From Emergomyces orientalis (lineage: Eukaryota > Ascomycota > Eurotiomycetes > Onygenales > Ajellomycetaceae), in the NCBI GenBank assembly GCA_002110485.1, contig MOWL01000067.1, positions 3,596,001 through 3,660,000 on the forward strand: a stretch of 64,000 nt of DNA, read 5' to 3'. Position 1 is the first letter of the stretch; each line of letters opens with the position of its first letter. The notes below the pieces were generated by a model, which was not told the DNA's origin, searched no databases, and saw only the letters and a program-made list of their open reading frames with translations. Below are positions 1 through 10,759 of this stretch, piece by piece. Made by a program: the position numbers and the translations under genes.

Positions 1-504
1 CAGGCTAACTTACAGTTGAACGACAATGGAAGGAAATGATATTGCAGGGCTCCTGTAAATCATTGTATTTATTAATGAAGCTCTTTAACGCTTGAGTTTG
101 AGAGCAAATATCTACCTCATGCTTAAGAACATGTTCAAACCACCACCAACGGTGATGAAGAAGAATCCTAGTATCCATGCGCGAACCGTGTTGGCCACCA
201 ACTCCTCGTCCGTGTTTCGAACGGCTGCACGAACCTCAGGGTATGGGGAATCATCTATGAGTTCCTGTTCAATCGCAGCAGCCTTTTCGGTATCACCAGC
301 TTCGGCAGCATGGCGAAGGGCGTCAATATGTTCTTGCGGCAAATTTGGATCGAATTGGTGAGACTGCTTGAACTTCTGAATATCCTCCATAGTAGTCGAA
401 TTTACCTGCCCCCCTAGCTCAGAGGAAATTATATCATCATGATCTGGCTGCTGGCCTTTCATGCGAATACGCAATGCTTGCAATCCCTTTGAAGCCTGAA
501 CCAT
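1..504 (-). CDS. OPT-family oligopeptide transporter, 5' part (3' end outside window)
   Basis: Probable proton-coupled small-peptide (or peptide-siderophore) importer of the OPT family, a multi-pass membrane protein. The start is ATG at 504 in a strong context (A at -3, G at +4); the open frame upstream has only GTG. Exon 1 (504-116) holds a hydrophilic N-terminus, an acidic stretch with DDSPYPEVRAAV and the first membrane segment with GGGLNMFLSMR, all typical of OPT N-termini. A 63-bp intron (115-53, ends TTACAG) joins in frame to exon 2 (52-14), which encodes SPAISFPSIVVQL, the conserved continuation. A second GTAAGT donor follows at 13-8, and the rest lies beyond the window edge. It is divergent from the DUF885 gene. 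Family assignment is secure; the substrate cannot be told from this fragment. Confidence 0.9.
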
Positions 505-1798
505 TTTGCAACAATTGCAAGCAAAAAGGTTCACTAAATTAAAGGCTGCTGCTCTTTGTAAACAACCTATCGTTGGGGCATCGTCTGATTTAAGGTATCA
601 GGCTCGAAACAAACACCGTTGGAACTGGCTTGGTTTAGCTCATCCTAGGGTGGCTATCAATCCGGGGTAGAAGGCGTCTGAGATTCGTGTAGGGTAGTAT
701 TGTCTACTCTACGTAGAATTGAAGGCCCACTTCGGTCAAAGAAAGGTTCCGTTCGGGCTCAGAATCCGTGTGGTGGTCCGACAAAGAACATAATGGTCAA
801 TGATAGGTATTTTCAAAGGAGGAGAGTCGTTTCGCCCCTATTTTGTGGGGTAGATGGCCAAAGCACTGGGGTTGTTTAGCAGAAGCCGCCAAAAAACGGA
901 GCTCCGGGAGGGTCTCTCCCGTCGAACGTTGCATTCCCTGTAGGTCTTGTCTCCTCACGCGTTCGGTGCTTATTCTTTTACCCCTCACTCTACTGCGAAT
1001 GACAGGCTGCCGGGGTGGATGTAGCACGCGCACAAGGTGCAGATATGTCCCGGGCTTGTCCGGCAATAACCTGCGTGCCCATTGTTATTTTTTTGGGGGA
1101 CTCGGGGTTATCAACTACAGCACGTCTAGGCCGACAATATTGTGAATTCCATGAAGCGAAACGTGGACCACGGGGTTGAGGCAGTTATTGGTGGCTTTGG
1201 ACTTGCCTCCACATACAGGTTCATGCACTTGTACAGTACATCTACTGTGCATAGTAGCACAAATCAGAACGCCCAAGGCCCGCTTTCCCTTCCCGGCGAG
1301 CACTCAAGAAGCGACCGGTTAGTTTGTTTTGAACTTCTGACTCAAGTCGCACGAAGATTGACTAGTATTCACCAGCTTGGAGAAACTCCCCGTGGCTGGT
1401 ACAGGTACTAGGGTGTTTTTTGCAGCCAGAAACATGCCTGCAGTGATGTTAACTCATATAAAGAGAAAGCTTTGAAGAAGCCCGCAAGACACATCTGATC
1501 TTGAGTTCCTTCAATACCACATGGATTTCCTTTGTCTGATTAGCGTTAACTGTCTCAGCTGCTGTGGACAAATGTTGTACCAGAAGGGACCGCCAAGTCG
1601 AGCGAAGTTGAGGCTAACCATTGGGTGTTTGGGGATGGTCAAAGCCACAACGTCGATCTACCAGCCTTGGTAATGCTTCTTCCCCCCCCCACCGTGCCGT
1701 CGGCAAATCAATCGGTGAGCCTGAGGCTGAACAACCCTGCAATGATGACCATTTTTTCTTGCTCGGTTTTAAACTCACCTCCTAATATAACCCTCAAT

Positions 1799-1806
1799 CA
1801 CGTGAC
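1799..1806 (+). promoter_or_regulatory. CACGTGAC E-box-like site
   Basis: Palindromic CACGTG core extended to CACGTGAC, a class of site bound by fungal bHLH factors. It lies about 470 bp upstream of the DUF885 start. The same core recurs in other intergenic regions of this window. Function is inferred only. Confidence 0.3.
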
Positions 1807-2142
1807 TGCTGCTGGTCCTTTGATTTCAATTTGCTGAGAAGGGGCCTGGGCTCGGCAAAACAGCCAGGATGAACGGAAGATGTGCATTCGAAAATTTGAG
1901 GCCAAGGTGCCACGTTATGCCAGCTCGGTATTAAATGTGGCTCCTTGGTGAGCGGGGGTTTGACCTGGGGGGAGAGCCAGTGACAAAATCAGGAATATCC
2001 GCGAAAATGGCTCATCTGGCGCAAAACTCGATCGCGCGGGGTCGTAGCTCTGCCCCCGTTTGCGATGCCGGTCATGACAGGAAGTGAATAGCGAGGGTGC
2101 GGGGAAAACATCCGATTATGCCATTCGCCTCATGTTCAGTCG

Positions 2143-2150
2143 CATATAAA
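2143..2150 (+). promoter_or_regulatory. TATA box of the DUF885 gene
   Basis: The CATATAAA sequence lies about 120 bp upstream of the ATG at 2267. A start site some 30 bases downstream of the box would fall near 2175, after the non-ATG (TTG) beginning of the open frame at 2165. That supports the ATG at 2267 as the real start. Confidence 0.5.
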
Positions 2151-2266
2151 TCATCTTCGCAACCTTGTCATTGGTAGGCCACTTTTCGTACCAGTTCTTT
2201 TGCTGCAAAGCACATGCATGGCCATCAAGCCCATCAAATACCCTCGCTTTTTCTCACTCTATTACC

Positions 2267-3961
2267 ATGCGCCGACAAATCGAAGAGCTCCTCACTGCGT
2301 CGACATCAGAGGGTACTGTCGTTGACAAGATGCAACAACGCATTGAACGAGCCACAGAGGACCTGAAATGCATCAATGTATTCTACAACATTTCATTCTC
2401 TCCAGAGAGGGTGAGCCGGCTTCAAGAATACTACAAAGAGCAACTCAATGATCTAAGCAAAGAAAACTTTGATACTCTTACTCAGGAGGACAAGATCGAC
2501 TACTTGCTCTTACGAAACCACCTGCAGCGGAACATCAGGCAGCTAGATCTTGATGTGCAAAGGGATAAAAAGATGCAGCCGCTACTCCCCTTTGCCCCAA
2601 CGATAATCAATCTTTGCCAGGAAAGGCAGAAAATGAAACCAATCAACGGGCAAATGGCTGCCGGTGACCTGAATGACGCCACTAGGCTTATCTCCGAAAT
2701 AAAACAGCGTATAGAGACCGGAAAGTTAACCATAGACAAACCAAGCGCCCTGCGAGCTGTAAAAGCTACAGACCAGCTCCGCAATCACTTACAGGAGTGG
2801 TTCGATTTCTATAATGCCTACGATCCGTTATTTACCTGGTGGGTATCCGAACCATATGGCAAGATCGCCAAGGCTTTAGAGGACCTCACGCCCCTTATCC
2901 GCGAGAAACTCGTCGGCATAGCCCCTGGCGACGAAGAAGACGCTATTGTTGGAGAACCCATTGGCCGTGAGGGCTTGCTTGCAGACCTCGAAGCGGAGAT
3001 GATTCCCTACTGTCCTGAAGAGCTTTTGTCAATCGGCGAATCTGAGTATGCCTGGTGTGAGGCAGAAATGATTAAAGCATCCACTGAGCTAGGCTATGGC
3101 CGTAACTGGCATCAGGCTCTCGAGTATGTGAAGACCCTCCACGTAGAGCCAGGCCAACAGACCCAACTTGTGCACGATCTTGCGCTTGAAGCAATCGAGT
3201 ACGTGACAAAGGAGCATGACCTCGTTACCGTCCCAGCCCTCGCGGTGGAAACCTGGAGAATGGTCATGATACCAGCAGCACAGCAAAAGCAAAGCCCTTT
3301 CTTCCTTGGCGGAAAAAAAATTATGGTCTCATACCCCACAACGGATATGCCTCATGAATCTAAATTAATGAGCATGCGCGGCAACAACATCCATTTCGCC
3401 CGGGCAACGGTCTTCCACGAGTTGATCCCGGGCCACCATTTGCAAATGTACATGAATGCTAGACACCGCGCCTATCGACAACTTTTCTTTACACCGTTTT
3501 GGATCGAGGGTGACGCGCTGTACTGGGAAATGATACTTTGGGATAAGAAGTTCCCTGTTACGCCAGAGAACAAGATCGGGATGTTATTCTGGCGCATGCA
3601 CAGGTGTGTGCGCATCATCTTTTCGCTAAAATTCCATCTGGGATTGATGAGTGCCCAGGAGTGTGTTGATCAACTTGTGGAGCGGGTTGGACATGAGCGG
3701 GCGACGGCGGAAGGGGAGGTGAGGAGGTCATTTGGTGGAGATTATACGCCGCTATATCAGGCGGGCTATATGTTGGGGGCGCTGCAGCTCTATGCGTTGA
3801 GGAAGGAGGTCGTGGATGCTGGGATGATGATGCCCGAGAAAGAGTTTCATGATCGCATATTGAAAGAGAACCACATGCCAATTGAGTTGTTGAGAGCGCT
3901 ACTTAAGAATGTACCGGTAGAAAGGGATTCCAAGGCGGAATGGAGGTTTTACGAGATGTAA
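2267..3961 (+). CDS. DUF885-family metallopeptidase-like protein
   Basis: Single-exon gene for a 564-residue protein. The open frame extends to 2165, but that position is TTG; ATG 2267 is the first eukaryotic start and fits the TATA box. The hallmark is HELIPGHHLQ at residues 384-393, a gluzincin-like zinc motif, followed by EGDALYWE with Glu414 as the likely third ligand. This is the order seen in the DUF885 family of bacteria and fungi. There is no signal peptide or membrane segment, so it is probably cytosolic. Fungal members are often loosely labelled X-Pro dipeptidyl peptidase; I see no serine-protease features to support that name. Substrate is unknown. Lack of introns among intron-bearing neighbours, together with a largely bacterial family, leaves ancient transfer possible but unproven. 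Confidence 0.88.
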   Translation: MRRQIEELLTASTSEGTVVDKMQQRIERATEDLKCINVFYNISFSPERVSRLQEYYKEQLNDLSKENFDTLTQEDKIDYLLLRNHLQRNIRQLDLDVQRDKKMQPLLPFAPTIINLCQERQKMKPINGQMAAGDLNDATRLISEIKQRIETGKLTIDKPSALRAVKATDQLRNHLQEWFDFYNAYDPLFTWWVSEPYGKIAKALEDLTPLIREKLVGIAPGDEEDAIVGEPIGREGLLADLEAEMIPYCPEELLSIGESEYAWCEAEMIKASTELGYGRNWHQALEYVKTLHVEPGQQTQLVHDLALEAIEYVTKEHDLVTVPALAVETWRMVMIPAAQQKQSPFFLGGKKIMVSYPTTDMPHESKLMSMRGNNIHFARATVFHELIPGHHLQMYMNARHRAYRQLFFTPFWIEGDALYWEMILWDKKFPVTPENKIGMLFWRMHRCVRIIFSLKFHLGLMSAQECVDQLVERVGHERATAEGEVRRSFGGDYTPLYQAGYMLGALQLYALRKEVVDAGMMMPEKEFHDRILKENHMPIELLRALLKNVPVERDSKAEWRFYEM

Positions 3962-5676
3962 TTTGTGGGTGTGATGTGTGTGTTGAGGAGAGTGGTGTTG
4001 GAATGGAGATGTATATTTTATGACATTCCGCAAGTGCTAAGGACGTATGGTTCCTGAAGGGGGTGGCGAATGACAGTCCTGGAATGAGGTGGGGAAAAAA
4101 TGTATGGACGCAAGCATACTGAACCTGCCCAATATTAACTTGTAGCGTAACGTTTTCCGGGCCCAGACAAATATTTTTCTGCAAAACCAGTTACGTTTGA
4201 CACACGCCCTACAGACGAGTCACTCCTTAAAGTACGGGAGCAACAAAGCTTTTGCGTTTGGGGCGACTCGCTTCTCGGAATCATAGTCGTTAATCCGGCG
4301 GAGTTGAATTGTCAGAATGCAGAGCCATGCGTCCGGCCGTGGCGGACGGATTCATGCCCTGCCGATATCGAATCTCAGTCATAGATTGCTCTACACGCAA
4401 GTTGAGTTTACATCCAATGGGTCGGTGTCACTGAAAGTAATACCAATCCGCCCCGCCATCTACCCAGGCTAGTTACTTATATCTAGGATGGAGTTTGCGA
4501 GGAACCTTTGTTTATATGGGGTGAAAACATATGGTTCAACGTCGAGTTCTCGGATAGTATGGTGTCGACCAAGAGCTCCGGCCACTTACGGCCTCATGAC
4601 TGTTATGCGGAAGGTTGCGGTACACCCATCCCAGCTTTCGCGATACAACATGTGGAGCCGTTAGACCTCGATTTATGTAACCGTTCTGCCGCGAATCCTG
4701 AATCTCCGGATACATATGTGTGACGATTAACGGCCTTACCGCTCTTTTCCCGTGCTTGCAACCGCGTCACGAGGTAAACGGTTCAAAGTTCGTAGGTATA
4801 GGGAGATGGTAAGATAATATTGGAGTAGACCGCTATCCGCCTTGACGGATAATAAATTTCTAGAATCCTGGAAATCAGGGCGGCAAACATACCTCTGTCT
4901 ACCGTTGCCGCATGCAGTCTTTCGGCCGTTTTTAGTGCGAGATTCCTGCAGAAGAACAAAGGTGCCCAATTCGTTATCTCATGTTGCTACCCGCGATCGG
5001 CAATGGGTCCGAATAGGGAACTTTTTGTATCTGCCTCATTATTCGACACGCTAGAATTCTCCTGCCTTCCATGCATGCTTCGATTATCGACACAATTTAA
5101 CAGAAAGAAACGTCATTGGATATACACGCTTCTACCCAAGTTTGGCTGAACAAAGGTTCATGTGCTTTCTTCTTTTTTCTTTTTCTCATCTCCTTTCTCC
5201 TTCTCCTTCTTCTTCTGTTTTCATGCTTTTCCTTTTTTGCCCTGGATTGCCCAATCTCTTTCGTTGGCAGTACGACTCCGTACAATGCAATTAATTTAGA
5301 GCCTATGCAGGGTCTGCCTGCAACGAAGCGTGCAAAATGATCGTATCCCAACGAAGGGCAGCTGCTTTTCCAAGGCTGGGTTGAGTTTCTTTACTGCTAG
5401 ACTGTGTTTGCAGATAATGCTTTGCTGTCAGTCGACTTTGGTTCCTTGTTGGTCATGCTGGTGGCTTTCTATCTTCTGCACTATCTACCTACCAGGGCAG
5501 GTACTGTACATAGGTATATATACCCCCATATCTCACTTTCAATCTCTCTTCCGAATCTTCTCATCAACAACTTTGCTTCAGTATTTGTCACAGCTTTCTT
5601 TTCATACTATACCCCTTGAGATATTAGAACTTTCCAATTGTATTTGCCCTCCTCAGTCAAATCTCCCTCCGCCACC
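3962..5676. other. Intergenic region upstream of myo-inositol oxygenase
   Basis: No gene seen; short open frames here lack domains or good starts. A strongly pyrimidine-rich stretch runs about 5164-5235. A GTACTGTAC palindrome at 5501-5509 and a TATATATA element at 5515-5522 sit together about 160 bp before the MIOX start, followed by CT-rich sequence typical of a fungal transcription start region. Confidence 0.55.
5515..5522 (+). promoter_or_regulatory. TATA element of the MIOX gene
   Basis: TATATATA lies 155 bp upstream of the MIOX ATG, directly after a GTACTGTAC palindrome and before a CT-rich tract. The position suits a core promoter with a 5' leader of about 100 bases. Confidence 0.4.
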
Positions 5677-6696
5677 ATGGCTCCTCTACAGTTTGACGAG
5701 CTCTCGTCTGATGTGACACGCGATGGTGCTGCCCTCGACAAGATATCAGATGACGTCGATACTGTCAATATCTTGAAAGCAGAACTCCAAGGCACTACCG
5801 CCTATGATAAGCCTAAGTTTGGAGCAGACAAGGACAAGTCCAAGTTCCGACAATACGAGACTGCCTGCGAAAGGGTGAAGGCTTTCTATCGAGAGCAACA
5901 CGAAAAACAAACAGTTGCATACAATCTGAAAGCGCGGAATGAATTCCGGTCCAGAGTAAGGGCAGAAATGCCGATTTGGGAAGCGATTGAGAAACTCGAT
6001 ACGTTGATCGACGAGTCGGATCCGGATACCTCACTGTCCCAAATTGGTCATCTCCTCCAATCCGCTGAAGCCATCAGACGCGACGGAAAGCCAAGATGGA
6101 TGCAACTCACGGGCTTGATTCATGATCTGGGGAAACTGCTTTTCTTCTTTGGCGCGGAAGGTCAATGGGATGTGGTTGGGGATACCTTCCCGGTTGGATG
6201 CGCGTTCGACGAACGAATTATCTACCAGGAGACGTTCGCTAACAACCCTGACTTTGGGCATCAAATATACGGAAGTAAATTCGGCATATATTACCCTAAC
6301 TGCGGTCTTGATAATGTCATGCTTTCCTGGGGCCATGACGAGTACCTGTACAATGTTGTGAAAACCCAATCAACCCTTCCCAAGGAGGCGCTGGCTATGA
6401 TTCGCTATCACTCGTTCTACCCCTGGCACGCAGCTGGTGCGTATAGACACTTGATGAACGACGACGATGAACGCATGCTCGAAGCAGTCAAGGCTTTCAA
6501 TCCATACGATCTATACAGTAAAACTGATGACGTTCCGAATATCGAAGAGCTAAAGGTATGTCGATTTTCCGTTTTTCCATTGTCATCGAAGGGAGAATGT
6601 GATCAATCATAAAGGACTAACTTTGTTCCAAACCTGCAGCCTTATTACCTTGAGCTAATCGATGAATTTTTCCCACAAGGCATTGTGAAATGGTGA
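5677..6696 (+). CDS. Myo-inositol oxygenase (MIOX), two exons
   Basis: Encodes a 311-residue cytosolic di-iron oxygenase that would cleave myo-inositol to D-glucuronate, the entry step of inositol catabolism. The start lies in a perfect Kozak context (GCCACCATGG). Exon 1 is 5677-6555. The 84-bp intron (6556-6639) has a GTATGT donor, a GACTAAC branch site at 6615-6621 and a CTGCAG acceptor. Exon 2 (6640-6696) encodes PYYLELIDEFFPQGIVKW, the conserved MIOX C-terminus. The iron ligands are all present: His125, His149, Asp150, His220, His245 and Asp278. Their spacing (24, 1, 70, 25, 33) nearly equals that of the human enzyme. No inositol transporter or other pathway gene is adjacent. Confidence 0.96.
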
Positions 6697-9600
6697 ATGA
6701 AGTTGATGCCGTTGAGTGCGCTAATGCATGGGACGAGCCTCATCTTGCAGGCAAGGTCATACATACATCATTATGCATGCTGTTACTAATTCCAAAGTTC
6801 TGCACCTAGTTCCACACTCTCTACTTTCTCTCTTCATTAAACTTTTTCTTCTGTTTGTTTGTGTGATTCTACCCACTGTATCGGGATATTTTAAATTTTC
6901 CCTTTTCTTTTTATTTGTCCACTATTCAAGCCGAGTCCCTGATTTCAACGTGGTCCTTGATTAATTCCCTCCTCCCCTCCTTATTTAATACTCATTTTCT
7001 AAGTTTCCAGCAATCGGGACTGGATCCATCCATTATTGGCGACGACTAATCGTGCGAAACCATTGACTTCTATAATGTGGTCAGATTTGTGACACACCAT
7101 GCCTATTATCAATTTCCTCGCTTCATTTCACCATTGCATATTTTAGAATCTTTCGTGTATACCCAACTTGCTTGTCCCCACATCATATTTTTGTTCCAAA
7201 TAATAAAGCTATATTACCGTATTAATCAGCCGCCCTTTGCATCCAATTCGATTGATCATATATAAATGTTCATTTTTTGAACGGAAGAATGCCAAGGTAC
7301 TTAAAATGGTTTCTGAACCATTGTGTTCTTTGCATACATTGCTGCTCTTTTTCTTTGTGTGTTTTTAGCACTCCAGTAGCCAACATTGCTAGCCTTCTTC
7401 GACTGATAGCTTTGCCCGCCAATATTAGAATTAGGGTAACTAAGGGGGTCGTATTTAATCCCCAACACCAACCTCAAGATGCTGCAAGTGGAACATATTG
7501 TGTTTTACACTTATAATAAAGCCCTCATATCAATTATTATTGTTCCGCAGCTATTAAATCTCTGTCTTCTTGGCTTTCATATTACTGGAACATTCAGCTC
7601 CTAGCTTAAATTTGCTTTGGCCTACTACGCGCTTTTCGGTTCTCAAAACAACTGATCAGCCCACATGATATCATTACTGACACCCTTTCTATGCCGCCTT
7701 CTTTGTCAATAAGAGTTTTTGGACAATCGAAATCATGGAGAGATGTAAGTAAGACATCTTACTAGTGCTTGGCCTGGTAAACCTAGCCACAGCTTTGATG
7801 CTCAATCACTCCCTACATGTACATATATGCAAGAGCAAAGGCATTGAAGCCTTGTCTTTGATGAATATATCGCAGATCTCTTGAATGCTTTCACCAATGA
7901 CTTCTCAAATTGTTTTGACCTTACATGTTACTTGAATTGGAAATTGTTGAGACTCCCAGCTATTTTTAAACAATAGGATTGCTCATAATGATGAAAAAAA
8001 TTGTTATAGATATGTGCAGCTAGGTTCTGTTCCATTCTTTAAAATTAGACAAAGAGAATTATGCGATTTTTTCACCCAATTGAGGTGGACATATTTGATT
8101 GTTTGCGTGCCACCTCTGATAATTGTGCTGGGGCATCTACATAGTTATCGTTGGGACCCTCGTTAATAAGGGTATACACAGTTCCCCTTTCACTTGTTCA
8201 TATTTCGATGCTGATATAAAGGAGCCAGATGCCCCTTGCTTGGAATGAATTCTCTGTCAAACTTTCCATCGCATCATTAACAATACTGGGGACCACATAT
8301 AGGCCCAAGGCACTATGTGACCGCCGCGGACAACAAGGAATAATTTCTGCGAAACGTTACTGAAAAATGCCTCTTTGAATAAGGGTTAATTGGGGGATGC
8401 CTTTTATTCAGTCTGTTGCCAATATGAATGGCACAATCGGTCAATCTCTTGAAAAAGGGAGTGATGTGCAGAGAGCTTTTGAGATGGAAGAAGGCAAACG
8501 AGGAATTGAAGAGAAAGTGAGGAGTGGCGAGCGACGTATAATCTAGCGACGCTACGCTATTGATATACTATGGTGCGTTTGATTCCTCACTAGGAAAGAG
8601 ACAGGAATACATTCTTATTATGGTGGGGAGGTTTAACGATTGTGAACCTGCGCCCCTACCCGTCGAGCGTTTCTCGATATCAATCATATTTGAGCGAGCA
8701 CCGACAGTGGGCTTTATATACACTTCTGTTACCCACTAAAGGGGCCTCGAGGTTATGAATACCTTGCGGAAATAAAGGCAACGGTATCCGCTCTAGGAAG
8801 GGCTACCATTGAAAAAAGGAGCTCCGCTTTGCTGGAGGGCACCGATATTATCTTCGCCAGCTGCCGATTCTACCGCTTTCGCGCTTTCGTCATGAAATTT
8901 CGACTGAAACGAATTATTGTGTGAGGTAAGTGATTTTCATGTCGCGTCTCAAGGGGGGCTGCCGACATGATCTGGCTAATCATTGGAGAAGGGAGTTAAC
9001 GCTCCGTAAACTTACCATTCGCGGTCCCTGAAGGAGTCGCTAAGCATTACCACCGGCGGGTGTCAATGGCACGTTGCGGGCAAAGGAAGAAGGCGCCGCA
9101 CTACACACTGAGCAGAAGGAAAATACCTAACCTATTTTCACAATGCCCGACTTCAAAGCGAAAAGTGGACATCTGTTTGGCGAAACAATTTATGAAATGG
9201 GACGCACTGGAAGCGTCTTGTCGCTGATGAAAATTTACCACCTAGTCTGCAAATGCTACAAATTTCCATGTCTTTTGTTCGTGAGTACAAGGTAGGTCAG
9301 CTGTGGATGGCATGCAATCATTCTTTGGGGCTGCTAGCTGAGCTGTTCTTACTTTACCGATTCTTATCTTAGGCTTTCACACCAGGATGGCGATTTATCT
9401 GGACCTGATAGAGGAGGTAATATTTTCAATTGAAACGAAAATATCAAATATTCTGGAGCATCCGTGGAGTATGGTGGTATAAAACATTTTATTTATGCTG
9501 GCATTATACTTGAAACTTCTATTATATATACATTCATGTGTTCTATTAATATAGCAAAGAATTAATCGATTTTTAAGACGATAGGGAATCTCGAAGTCTG

Positions 9601-9791
9601 TTGTCGACAAAGGAAATAAATATGCAATAAGCGTCCTTGCTTAAAGAAACAATAAAAGAAACTTGCCATAGAAACGCCAAAACAAAAGAGACCATCGCTA
9701 ACATAAACCTCTATGTGCCTCAAGAGATAGCTTATTGAGTCGGTTGAGGGGACTCGACTTCATATTACCATTTACTGGAAACAAAGTCCGT
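6697..9791. other. 3.1-kb gene-poor, AT-rich intergenic region
   Basis: I see no recognisable gene. The region is AT-rich to about 8.3 kb and more mixed after that. The only candidate is a very short two-exon open frame at 9143-9433 (see findings). It could hold 3' UTRs of the convergent MIOX and RTA1 genes, or a non-coding transcript; nothing in the sequence decides this. Confidence 0.5.
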
Positions 9792-10759
9792 TCAGGAGAA
9801 ACTTCCATCGTTGGATAAATGTCCTTTCTGCTCCACATCGGGAGTGCCGGTTATCCTGCCAAAGCCCCGGCCTGGGTGGAATGCGTTGAGAACCAGCACA
9901 GCAAGGAGAATCATAACACCCTCGAGACCAATGAATAGGGGCTCATCTCCCATCAGGGGTCCATTCCAACCGCCCGAAAGCTCTGCAATCCGATAAACAC
10001 ATCGGATAAAGATGAAAAAAGTAGCCAGTGAGAGGGCAGCAATGAAGCTGCGGAACGCAAATGACGCACGGAGCGTAGCGTGCTCGGGGTCAAGAGCTTC
10101 GGCGCCAAGTGATCTCATGCGGAGCACGGTTCGAACCGCGAAATCGACAGCAAGCAGGATGAAAACGGCTAGAATGGCGACTTGGAAGACAACACCGGCA
10201 ATCATGAAGTTCGTCCCCAATTCTGCCGCAGTAGTTCCAGGATCGGCAGAGCTAGCAAGGCCTCCTCCAGCACCTTGAAGCGCCAGTGCGAGGATGTCGC
10301 ACGGAATGAAAATTCGGGGGTACCAGGCTGCGGGAAGGCGGGAATTTTCGCGGCCGAACGTTGTGACGATTCTTGAGAGGCAGAAGTATATACCAGCGGC
10401 GAGGAAGGCTGGTGCAATTGTGAGGCAGCAAATTTGGATCATGAATGGATTCTGGGGTTGGGGAAATGTTAGCTACATGCTTTCAGCTTTATAAGATATT
10501 CATTTAAACATTCACTTACTTGCGCCCACGGGTTGTCGTACATCAGCACTCGACCAATGTATCCGATGGTTTCGCAAAGAGTCCCGAGGCACATCGCGAT
10601 AGAGAATCCCAAAAACCGCTTTGAAGTAAAGGCTTGTAGCATATATGTTATAAAGGAGGCACCGAAAAGCACCGTGAAAGCAATGTTTGCCGAGCGTGAC
10701 GGGCGATAGCCATAATAGGACTGCTCAATATCGCATAGTTCAAATGTGCATGAATCCAT
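9792..10759 (-). CDS. RTA1-family multispanning membrane protein, two exons
   Basis: Member of the fungal RTA1/Rsb1 (lipid-translocating exporter-like) family, usually seven transmembrane helices and linked to azole or amphiphile resistance and sphingoid-base export. Exon 1 (10759-10520) carries the short N-terminus, then FYGYRPS-like YYGYRPSRSANIAFTVLFG, typical of the family. The intron (10519-10452, 68 bp) has GTAAGT, an AGCTAAC branch and an acceptor ending CCCCAG. Exon 2 (10451-9792) holds the remaining helices and a hydrophilic tail. I chose the ATG at 10759 (A at -3, G at +4; 299 residues) over the in-frame ATG at 10807 (poor context; 315 residues). Substrate and function in this organism are unknown. 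Confidence 0.88.

Larger units (their letters stand above)
505..2266. other. Intergenic region between divergent OPT and DUF885 genes
   Basis: No convincing gene. Overlapping short open frames at 797-1411 run on both strands and show no domain. Contents seen: a GTACAGTAC palindrome at 1231-1239, a short C-run near 1683, a CACGTGAC E-box-like site at 1799-1806 and a TATA box just upstream of the DUF885 gene. It probably holds the promoters of both flanking genes. Confidence 0.6.

Noticed and set aside
797..1411. Overlapping short frames on both strands
   Set aside because: No good start context, domain, splice signals or homology recognised.
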